Assembly (NCBI GenBank): GCA_913055905.1
Contig: CAJXLB010000001.1
Coordinates: 558,001 to 622,000, forward strand
Length of the DNA stretch: 64,000 bases
DNA from: an uncultured Winogradskyella sp.
GTDB taxonomy: Bacteria; Bacteroidota; Bacteroidia; Flavobacteriales; Flavobacteriaceae
Direction of reading: 5' to 3'
Positions 44,744 through 53,830 of this stretch are shown one piece after another. A model generated the notes under the pieces. That model made no database searches and was not told the origin of the DNA. It saw only the letters and a program-made list of their open reading frames with translations. The position numbers were made by a program, and so were the translations under genes. Numbering within the stretch: the stretch's first letter is position 1; every line of letters begins with the position of its first letter.

Positions 44744-45955
44744 TCATTGGTGCCTATTGGCTAACAAAGGTGGTGGCTCACCTGTAAACGGATTCCAACG
44801 GCTAATGGTTTTTGCTTCCATACCTGCAGCATTGATGACAGCTCTATCGCCGTAGCGTTCACGCATTTTGTCAATAGCCTTACAAAGATTGAGGTGCATT
44901 TCGTTGTCTTCAAACAAATTGATTTGGTGACCACCTTCTACCAAATGGCTAAACCGAACACCGATAAGACGCACCAAAAGCCTACGGTTGTATAATTTGT
45001 TAAACAGGTCTAATACTACTGGAATTATATTGTGGTCCATCGCCGTATAAGGAATGCGCTGCTGTTGCGTATACGTTTGAAAATCGGAATACCGTATTTT
45101 GAATGTAACGCATGCTGTGAGTTTATTGCCACGACGTAATTGATAGGCCAAGTTTTCTGCCATAGCAATCACCAAGCCTTTTAGCTTGTGCATATTAGTA
45201 GTGTCTTGGCCAAAAGTACGTTCGGTAGAAATAGATTTGCGCTCATGATATTGTATTACGGGCGAATTGTCAATACCATTGGCCTTTTTCCAAATGACCA
45301 AGCCGTTTTTGCCAAGGACTTTATGCATGAGTTCCATAGGCATATCTTGTATGGTCTTAATACGTTTTACGCCTAAATCACATAAGGATTTATAGGTGAC
45401 CTTGCCCACCATGGGAATCTTTTTAACCGAAAGTGGCGCCAAAAAGGGTTTTTCAGTCCCAGATTGTATACGGATTTCGTTATTAGGTTTGGCTTCGCCA
45501 GTTGCTATCTTGGATACGGTTTTATTAATGGATAAACCAAAGGAGATGGGGAGATGGGTTTCCTTAATGATTTTTTGTCGTAATTCTGAAGCCAGTTTAT
45601 GGCAGCCAAAAAACTTGTCCATTCCTGTGAGGTCTATGTAAAACTCATCTACCGATGACTTCTCGTACATAGGCACGCTTTCCTTTATGATCTCTGTAAC
45701 CTCATTTGAAAATTTCGTGTAGATACCAGAATTGCCTCGTAGCACAATAGCCTCAGGGCATAGCTGTTTGGCCATACGCATAGGCATGGCCGAGTGTACC
45801 CCAAATTTTCGGGCCTCGTAACTACATGAGGCCACAACACCTCTGTCACTTGTGCCGCCAATGAGTATGGGCTTACCCTTAAGCCTACTGTCTAAACGAC
45901 GCTCACAAGAGACAAAGAAGGTGTCTAAATCCATATGTACAATAGATCGATCCAT
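44744..45955 (-). CDS. dinB: Y-family DNA polymerase (Pol IV / ImuB-like), 403 aa
   Basis: A translesion polymerase. The catalytic Asp pair in MDLDTF (residues 8-13: Asp9, Asp11) and the SVDEF motif with Asp103-Glu104 are intact, so it is an active enzyme unlike true ImuB. The little-finger domain spans about 240-350. It lacks a clear C-terminal clamp-binding QLxLF motif, though NLFED appears near residue 355. It follows the dnaE-type gene by 2 bases, forming a mutagenesis operon controlled by the LexA-like repressor divergent from it. Confidence 0.93.
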   Translation of the reverse strand: MDRSIVHMDLDTFFVSCERRLDSRLKGKPILIGGTSDRGVVASCSYEARKFGVHSAMPMRMAKQLCPEAIVLRGNSGIYTKFSNEVTEIIKESVPMYEKSSVDEFYIDLTGMDKFFGCHKLASELRQKIIKETHLPISFGLSINKTVSKIATGEAKPNNEIRIQSGTEKPFLAPLSVKKIPMVGKVTYKSLCDLGVKRIKTIQDMPMELMHKVLGKNGLVIWKKANGIDNSPVIQYHERKSISTERTFGQDTTNMHKLKGLVIAMAENLAYQLRRGNKLTACVTFKIRYSDFQTYTQQQRIPYTAMDHNIIPVVLDLFNKLYNRRLLVRLIGVRFSHLVEGGHQINLFEDNEMHLNLCKAIDKMRERYGDRAVINAAGMEAKTISRWNPFTGEPPPLLANRHQ

Positions 45956-45957
45956 AT

Positions 45958-48930
45958 TTAAGATGCTCTTAGTGTTTTATCAGAATATCTTGGGTCTTCA
46001 ATAACAGCAAGGTGCTCTAGTTTAGAGACCTCAATAGTTACACAATCAAACTCAATCATAACTTTTCCTGTAATCTCGTAAACGCCTTTGCCTCTAAAGG
46101 GGTATTTGGCCGCTATCGGTGGAAAATGAACCGTATCTACAAAATCACCATCACGATCTAAAAATGTACCAAAGTGCATCAGTTTTCTATTGGATGTTTT
46201 GGTTTGCTTTGTGGTGACCAAATAACCTTCAATAACAACTGTTTTTCCCTCGTGTTGTTCCAAATTCTTAGCACGTAATGGGTTTGTGGATTGTCGCTCC
46301 AAAAGCTGAAACGGATTGCATAAGGGAAAGCCCAACAACTCTATTTCATCAAAGGCATTTTCTAGAGCTGTACTAGGGAGTTCAGGAGTGTTGTAATTGA
46401 TGCGTTCGGTTTTAAATAAGGTGACAACGTCTTCCTCAACCACTGTTTTACTGATTTTGAGATGGGCTTCCCAGAGCAATTCACGTTTATTGATTTTAGT
46501 AAACCTAAAAGCATTGATTTTTATGAGAATGGCAATCTGCTCGATGGAGATGGGTACGCGTTCAATAAAATCGTCTAATGAGGAAAAAACACCATCAGCT
46601 TCTCTTGCTTTGAGAATACGCGCTATAGTTTTAGACTCCAAGGATTGTAAAAACATAAACCCTAGATAGATGGTTTTTCCTTTGATTATAGCCTGATTGT
46701 AGGAATTATTAATGCAAGGTGCTTCAATAATACCACCATGCATTCTGGCTTCATGCACGTAGAATTCCGTTTGGTAAAAGCCGCCAAAGTTGTTTATGGT
46801 AGCTACCATATATTCCAAAGGATAGTAGGCCTTTAAGAATAAGCTTTGGTAGCTTTCCACAGCATAAGAAGCCGAGTGGCCTTTGGCAAAGGCGTAGCCT
46901 GCAAAACTTTCAATCTGTCGCCAAATTTCTGTAGTTAAATCCTTTGGTTTGCCATCGTTTTCACAATTATTGAAAAACTGCTGTTTTACCTTCAGGAATT
47001 CCTCTCTAGAACGGAATTTGCCAGACATACCACGACGTAGCATATCTGCTTCACCAAGCGTAAGTCCTCCAAAATGATGGGCTACTTTAATCACGTCCTC
47101 TTGATATACCATAACGCCATAGGTTTCAGGCATAATATCACGCAGAACGGGATGGGCTTCCTTTCGCTTTTCAGGGTAACGGTAGCGCAAGATGTATTCG
47201 CGCATCATCCCAGATTTAGACACACCAGGTCTAATAACAGAGCTTGCAGCTACTAAACCCAAATAATTGTCTACCTGTAACTTTTTTAGCAGCATGCGCA
47301 TGGCTGGTGATTCTACATAAAAACAACCAATCGCTTTGGCATTACGCAATAGATATTTTATGCGTGTGTCTTGCTTAAAACGTTTAATATCATGAATATC
47401 TATAGGGTTTTGATTAGGGTGATTGTAGGCAATAATCTCTGTGGTTTCCTTAATTTTCCCTAAACCACGTTGACTCAGAATATCAAACTTGTACAAACCG
47501 ATATCCTCAGCGGTAACCATATCAAACTGTGTTGTGGCAAAGCCTTTTGGTGGCATAAAAGTGGCCGTGTAATAGTGTATGGGACGTTCTGAAATCAAAA
47601 TCCCTCCTGCGTGGATGCTCAGGTAATTAGGGAACCCTTCAATATATCTGCTGTAGTTGACAACCAGTTGCGATAATCTATCCAGATTGGAGATGTGGTA
47701 CTTCCCTCTTGTGAGGGTGTCCATTTCAGATTTTGGTAGCCCAAAAACTTTTCCCAGTTCTCTTATGGAAGCTCTAAACTTAAAGGTATTGTAAGCCGCT
47801 AAAAGCGCTGTGTGTTTAAAGCGTTTAAAAATGAATTGTGTAATATCTTCACGATCGCGCCAGGAAAAATCGATATCAAAGTCGGGCGGATTGGTACGAA
47901 ACAGATTGATGAAACGCTCAAAATACAAATCCAGTTCTACGGGATCTACATCTGTGATTCTTAGTAAATAGGCGATAATACTATTGGCGCCACTACCGCG
48001 ACCCACATAAAAATGGCCTTTACTTCGTGCATATTTTAGGATTTTCCAATTGATGAGAAAATAGGATACAAAGCCTTTTTCTTTGATGATGTTTAGTTCT
48101 TTTTCAATGCGTTTAAAGATGCGCTCACCAGGTTTCTTATAGCGGTAATAGAGTCCGTCGTAGGTCAGTTTTTTAAGGAGTTTAAAATCCAGTTCGGCAT
48201 TGTTGGTATAAAAGCGTTGGTTGTTTGGGACTTTACTAGAGAAATCAAAGTTTGTATTGCAATCGTCCAATAAGCCATTGGTGTTGTTGATGAGCTCGGG
48301 ATATTCGCTATAAATATTGCACAAGCTGTCATAAGGCAACATGGTGTGTTGTGGTTGTCCTTCTTCAGACTTTGGGAGTTTACTCAATAAAGTATTGTTG
48401 TCTATGGCGCGCAGTAAGCGGTGTGTGTTAAATCCTTTTTTATTTTGAAAGGATACCGTTTTAAGCACCACAAGTTTTTCCCTGAATAGGTTCCATTTAG
48501 AGAACTTTAAATGGTTGAGATCTTCTGGCGCAATACCTAAAAATTCATTAGTTTTTAGTGTGAAATGTTTGCCTTTATGATAAGGGTAGATTACAAAACA
48601 ATCTTCAAGAGTTCTGTCTGGGCGCTCAGGAATTTTCAAATTATCATCATGCAAAAATTGAGAGAGATAGCTGTTAATATTCTGAAATCCCCAATTACTT
48701 TTTGCAATTAAAATGAACTCTTGCTGTACACCATTTCTAAAATCTACGCCAAGTACAGGTTTTATCTTATACTTTTTAGATAAACGCATAACATCTAAAC
48801 ATGCCGAAGTGCTGTTAATGTCCGTTAACGCTAAGGTCTGTACACCATTTTCTGAGGCAATTGCCAAGAGCTGCTCAGGTTTTATGGTGCCATAGCGTAG
48901 GCTGTAGTAGGTATGACAGTTTAAATACAT
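45958..48930 (-). CDS. dnaE: DnaE-type (DnaE2-like) error-prone polymerase III alpha subunit, 990 aa
   Basis: A C-family replicative-type polymerase. The PHP domain opens at MYLNCHTYYSLRYG (1-200), the polymerase active site has PPDFDIDF near residue 350 and the late VGRGSGANSIIAY signature near 310 is present. At 990 residues it is shorter than a house-keeping DnaE (about 1100-1450), with an OB domain near the C-terminus. Together with dinB and a LexA-like gene it resembles the imuB-dnaE2 mutasome, though no imuA gene is seen here. Its start lies beside a palindrome at 48947-48961. Confidence 0.92.
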   Translation of the reverse strand: MYLNCHTYYSLRYGTIKPEQLLAIASENGVQTLALTDINSTSACLDVMRLSKKYKIKPVLGVDFRNGVQQEFILIAKSNWGFQNINSYLSQFLHDDNLKIPERPDRTLEDCFVIYPYHKGKHFTLKTNEFLGIAPEDLNHLKFSKWNLFREKLVVLKTVSFQNKKGFNTHRLLRAIDNNTLLSKLPKSEEGQPQHTMLPYDSLCNIYSEYPELINNTNGLLDDCNTNFDFSSKVPNNQRFYTNNAELDFKLLKKLTYDGLYYRYKKPGERIFKRIEKELNIIKEKGFVSYFLINWKILKYARSKGHFYVGRGSGANSIIAYLLRITDVDPVELDLYFERFINLFRTNPPDFDIDFSWRDREDITQFIFKRFKHTALLAAYNTFKFRASIRELGKVFGLPKSEMDTLTRGKYHISNLDRLSQLVVNYSRYIEGFPNYLSIHAGGILISERPIHYYTATFMPPKGFATTQFDMVTAEDIGLYKFDILSQRGLGKIKETTEIIAYNHPNQNPIDIHDIKRFKQDTRIKYLLRNAKAIGCFYVESPAMRMLLKKLQVDNYLGLVAASSVIRPGVSKSGMMREYILRYRYPEKRKEAHPVLRDIMPETYGVMVYQEDVIKVAHHFGGLTLGEADMLRRGMSGKFRSREEFLKVKQQFFNNCENDGKPKDLTTEIWRQIESFAGYAFAKGHSASYAVESYQSLFLKAYYPLEYMVATINNFGGFYQTEFYVHEARMHGGIIEAPCINNSYNQAIIKGKTIYLGFMFLQSLESKTIARILKAREADGVFSSLDDFIERVPISIEQIAILIKINAFRFTKINKRELLWEAHLKISKTVVEEDVVTLFKTERINYNTPELPSTALENAFDEIELLGFPLCNPFQLLERQSTNPLRAKNLEQHEGKTVVIEGYLVTTKQTKTSNRKLMHFGTFLDRDGDFVDTVHFPPIAAKYPFRGKGVYEITGKVMIEFDCVTIEVSKLEHLAVIEDPRYSDKTLRAS

Positions 48931-48938
48931 AGGACTAG

Positions 48939-48979
48939 CAAAATTAACTACAAAAAGTAGTAAGTATTGCTTATATTTG
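48939..48979. promoter_or_regulatory. Divergent control region of dnaE and the LexA-like gene
   Basis: The 77-base space holds a perfect palindrome ACTAC-aaaaa-GTAGT (48947-48961). On the minus strand TAATTTTG (48946-48939) is a -7 element for dnaE, and on the plus strand TATATTTG (48972-48979) is one for the LexA-like gene, so the palindrome sits between the -33 and -7 regions of both. It is the natural candidate for the SOS-type operator of the pair. A second, looser repeat AGTAA..ATTGC / GCAATTACT lies at 48959-48990. Confidence 0.55.
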
Positions 48980-49007
48980 TAGCAATTACTGTTAAAATTA
49001 TTTTGAT

Positions 49008-49775
49008 GTGAAACTCATTCAGACAAATATTAGGCACCTTAGAATGTTGCGTAAGTTTTCCCAAGAACGTTTTGCCGAAGAGCTCAACTGGACACGCTCC
49101 ATCGTAGGCTCTTATGAAGAAGGACGCTCAGAACCACCAATAGACCGCTTAATAGAGCTGTCCAATTATTTTGATATTCCCATAGATATTTTGGTGAAGA
49201 AAGATTTGCGTAAGGCTAAGGATACTTCTTTTATTGAAGTAGGGAATAAGCGAGTGCTATTTCCCATAACGGTGAATGAAGCCAACGAAGACCTGATTGA
49301 GATTATCCCTGCCAAGGCAACGGCAGGATACTTATCCGGCTATGACGATCCAGAATATATAGAACAATTGCAGAAAATTAAACTGCCTTTTTTACCAACA
49401 GGCACGCATCGGGCTTTTCCCATAAAAGGAGACTCTATGTTGCCCGTGAAAGACGGGTCGTTCGTAGTAGCACGTTTTGTAGATGACATTAATGATATTA
49501 AAAATGGCCGAACTTACATAGTGCTAACAAAAAACGATGGTTTAGTTTACAAAAGGATTTACATACCAGAACGAGATGATAGAAATTTGCTGTTAAGTTC
49601 AGATAACAAGAGCTATCAACCGTATTTGGTTTCTAAGGAAGATATTTTAGAGCTGTGGGAATTTACCTGTTGCATTAATACCCAGGAATACGATGAAAAA
49701 GAGTTAAAATTAAGCAGCATTATGACCATGTTTCAAGAGCTAAAGGTAGAATTGGAAGCTGTAAGAAAAATCTAA
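49008..49775 (+). CDS. LexA-like repressor: XRE HTH plus S24 self-cleavage domain, 255 aa
   Basis: The start codon is GTG (49008). The N-terminal XRE helix-turn-helix (SQERFAEELNWTRSIVGSYEEGRSEPP, about residues 18-44) replaces the winged helix of true LexA. The C-terminal S24 peptidase domain has the Ala106-Gly107 scission bond in PAKATAGY, nucleophile Ser143 in KGDSMLPV and Lys182 in VYKRIY. Such proteins are cut upon RecA activation and release the genes they repress. Its divergent partner is dnaE-dinB. Self-cleavage is inferred from the intact triad; it was not shown here. Confidence 0.92.
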   Translation: MKLIQTNIRHLRMLRKFSQERFAEELNWTRSIVGSYEEGRSEPPIDRLIELSNYFDIPIDILVKKDLRKAKDTSFIEVGNKRVLFPITVNEANEDLIEIIPAKATAGYLSGYDDPEYIEQLQKIKLPFLPTGTHRAFPIKGDSMLPVKDGSFVVARFVDDINDIKNGRTYIVLTKNDGLVYKRIYIPERDDRNLLLSSDNKSYQPYLVSKEDILELWEFTCCINTQEYDEKELKLSSIMTMFQELKVELEAVRKI

Positions 49776-49871
49776 TTATTTGAAAATCAATAGAATATTT
49801 GTTGAAAAGTTAAGGAAATGTTAAGTATTTTTTGTAATTTAGATTCACTCTAACCAATCAATTACAAGAAA

Positions 49872-50051
49872 ATGGGACAACATAATCAAGACTTTCGTCA
49901 CCGTAGGCTCTTCGATTTTATCGTCTTAGCCTTATTTATTTTATTTCTTAGCTTTTTTGCAAAGTCCATTGTGTCTATAATGGGAGCATTTGAAACAGAA
50001 ACCTATACCAATACAATGGCGCAAATGACATCTTCTATCAAGGCGCCATAA
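49872..50051 (+). CDS. Small single-span membrane protein, 59 aa
   Basis: An ATG-started 59-residue frame, 96 bases after the LexA-like gene and just before a terminator. The N-terminus is polar and basic (GQHNQDFRHRRLF), then a hydrophobic stretch of about 18 residues (FIVLALFILFLSFFAKSIV, 16-34), then a polar tail. It resembles a bacterial membrane miniprotein. No family is recognised. It could be co-transcribed with the LexA-like gene, which would place it under damage control, but it may have its own promoter. Confidence 0.55.
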   Translation: MGQHNQDFRHRRLFDFIVLALFILFLSFFAKSIVSIMGAFETETYTNTMAQMTSSIKAP

Positions 50052-50054
50052 AAA

Positions 50055-50082
50055 AAAGCGCATGTTTTTAAACATACGCTTT
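50055..50082. terminator. Bidirectional terminator
   Basis: AAAGCG-c-ATGTTT (50055-50067) pairs with AAACAT-a-CGCTTT (50070-50082). A U tract arises on the minus strand for atpC and a weaker one on the plus strand for the 59-aa gene. Confidence 0.82.
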
Positions 50083-50105
50083 ACTTTTAATATTGTTGAA
50101 TATAC

Positions 50106-50381
50106 TTAGTCTGCAAGAACAATAACCTTATTGTCCTTCATTTCTATAGTGCCGGATTTTATTGGTAACCAAACGCCTTTATCGGATTTGGTGAATTTGT
50201 CTTTTACCTCTTCACCTAGTGATATGTTTCCTGCAACTTTTACGTGTCCTTCCTTAAGGATAGAAACAACAGGAGCGTGGTTAGATAGCATTTCAAATTC
50301 TCCTGTAACGCCAGGCACAGTTACCGAAGTAACTTCTCCGCTAAACAATGTGGCTTCAGGTGATACAATTTCTAAGTACAT
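50106..50381 (-). CDS. atpC: F1-ATPase epsilon subunit, short form, 91 aa
   Basis: It caps the F1 central stalk. The protein has only the N-terminal beta-sandwich (MYLEIVSPEATLFSGEV to KDNKVIVLAD) and ends there, so the C-terminal helical hairpin that in E. coli inhibits ATP hydrolysis is missing. This short form is usual in Bacteroidota. It follows atpD on the same strand after 74 bases, and its stop is near a terminator. Confidence 0.93.
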   Translation of the reverse strand: MYLEIVSPEATLFSGEVTSVTVPGVTGEFEMLSNHAPVVSILKEGHVKVAGNISLGEEVKDKFTKSDKGVWLPIKSGTIEMKDNKVIVLAD

Positions 50382-50455
50382 AATTATTGCGTATTACGTA
50401 TTGAGTAAAGATTAAATAGAAGCTTTCGTAACTCTACAATCTTCCCTCGATTTTT

Positions 50456-52027
<1,572 letters not shown>

Positions 52028-52109
52028 CTAACGGTTATTTTTCGCGCTGCAAAGATATAGTTTTATTTAAAATAAAGAAGTCTTTTTTTAGGGCTTTTTC
52101 AAATAAAAA

Positions 52110-52136
52110 AACCACGCTTAGCTTAAGCGTGGTTTT
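52110..52136 (-). terminator. Intrinsic terminator of the GDSL/TonB transcript
   Basis: Perfect 11-bp stem AACCACGCTTA (52110-52120) and TAAGCGTGGTT (52124-52134), with an A run on the plus strand to its left (U run on the minus strand), located just past the GDSL gene stop. Confidence 0.85.
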
Positions 52137-52155
52137 GCTGATTTACAAGATTTTT

Positions 52156-53820
52156 TTATTGTAATAGCGGCGAATAATTCGTCGGGTATTCACCGATATC
52201 TACAAAATTACCAGAGGCTTCAAAGTTGGAGCCATACGTTTCGTCAATGGCTCGCATAAATTCATTGGCAATAAGTGCATAGCCTCTTGCGGTTGGGTGT
52301 ATGCCGTCTAACGAAAACGCACCACCAAGAACTAAGTCATTCGTTAAAATAAAGTTACTTGATGACAGTCCGGTGCAGCAAAGCTCATTCAGTAAAGTGT
52401 TAGCATCTACAAGTGCTAAGCCTGCTTGGCTACTTAGAGATTCTATAGTTGCATTGAACATTTCCGTAGCCATGGCAATTTCTTCTTGTTCACTAGGTAA
52501 TAAAACCCACTTGTCTTCCAATGGCAAGGTAACACCTTCCGTTGCAAATTGAGCGGCAATAGCGGCTGGTAAGCCTTGGCTCTGTAAAAATGCCGCAAAA
52601 TCTTGATTGACAGTTCCTATGACGGCAGAACTAGGCAGAACGAATAGGTCATCTGCTGTGGCCTGTCTTGATTGACCGTAATTAAGACCTAAAAGACCTG
52701 CGACTTGTGGTGCTGCCTGTGGCGGTAAACCAAATTGGGCCAAGAACGCTGGGAAATCTGGATTGGCCAAGAGTACTTGTGTAATCTGTGCTGATAAATC
52801 CGTTAAATTTTCATCTCTTAAAACCACAGGATTTGCCTCAGAATCTGAAAATGAAATAGACCTAACGGCTACTTCATCAGCACTCAATGCGCCTTGCGAT
52901 TGTAAAAAGGCATAAACCCCATTTAATGCTCCGAAAAGTGAATTCAAAGTTGGAATTAGAGGTCCAAAATCTGGATTGGACGGATCAAGAGGATTAAAAG
53001 GAACTGTTGTAAAATGTGGGATGCTCGTTACATCTGGAATATTGGCTACAACACCTTGTGCTCCACCTGCTGTTAAGCTTTGTATCAAAGCGGCATAAGT
53101 TTCATTAAATCCTACTCCAGGAGGTCCCATTACAGGTGTAATAGGATTCGTACCGTCTCCACCAGTAGTAGCATACCCTAAGACATCGTTATTGCCTATC
53201 CATAAGGAGAAAAAGCTTGGATTTTGGGATACTGCTAATTCTAAGATAGAAGCATTAGGCGCATTTCCAGTAACTCGCACTGCATATGGATTTGCAGCAG
53301 CTGGAAAGTTTTGAATGTTTCCATAACCAGGAGCTAACAAATGAAAACTCTTGGCTCCTGGGATACCTAAATTATTAAAAGGTCCTGTTGGATTGTTTGT
53401 GGCAATATCAGTTGTCACTGTAACAGGTCCAATTACACTTTCTAAGCCTGCAGGCCCAGAACCATTAAAAACTAATCTGGGATCTTGAATCCTGGTTCCA
53501 GCTAAAGCCAATCCACCAAAATTATCATTGGTTAGAGGTTGTGTAAAAGACCCTCCTCCAACAAGTGCAAATTTCTGGGACAGAATATTAGGAAATGAAT
53601 TTTCCTGCGCAGCGATAAATAAGGCCGCATCGGTAAGACCAGCGGTTAACGAGTTACCTAAGGCAACGTAATTTGAGAAGTCAGCATTACCGGCCGTTAA
53701 CTCTGGTAAGGGTTCCGTACTTGTATCGACCCTATCTCTTAATTCTTCTAAGGTATCGTTCTCACAGGAATAGACTCCTAAAGCAAGAATAGTTATAAAT
53801 AAATATCTAAAATATTTCAT
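52156..53820 (-). CDS. SGNH/GDSL-hydrolase lipoprotein, 554 aa
   Basis: The lipobox is GVYSC (Cys19), so it is anchored by lipid. The GDSL block I is GNSLTAGLTD near residue 55, the Gly block appears as GNND (WIGNNDVLG, about 205) and the catalytic Asp-His pair is DGIHPTARGY near 510. Such enzymes split acyl or acetyl esters of polysaccharides or lipids. The gene is 10 bases downstream of a TonB receptor, a combination that suggests capture of an esterified ligand by the receptor. Confidence 0.85.
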   Translation of the reverse strand: MKYFRYLFITILALGVYSCENDTLEELRDRVDTSTEPLPELTAGNADFSNYVALGNSLTAGLTDAALFIAAQENSFPNILSQKFALVGGGSFTQPLTNDNFGGLALAGTRIQDPRLVFNGSGPAGLESVIGPVTVTTDIATNNPTGPFNNLGIPGAKSFHLLAPGYGNIQNFPAAANPYAVRVTGNAPNASILELAVSQNPSFFSLWIGNNDVLGYATTGGDGTNPITPVMGPPGVGFNETYAALIQSLTAGGAQGVVANIPDVTSIPHFTTVPFNPLDPSNPDFGPLIPTLNSLFGALNGVYAFLQSQGALSADEVAVRSISFSDSEANPVVLRDENLTDLSAQITQVLLANPDFPAFLAQFGLPPQAAPQVAGLLGLNYGQSRQATADDLFVLPSSAVIGTVNQDFAAFLQSQGLPAAIAAQFATEGVTLPLEDKWVLLPSEQEEIAMATEMFNATIESLSSQAGLALVDANTLLNELCCTGLSSSNFILTNDLVLGGAFSLDGIHPTARGYALIANEFMRAIDETYGSNFEASGNFVDIGEYPTNYSPLLQ

Positions 53821-53830
53821 GTTTCAATTA

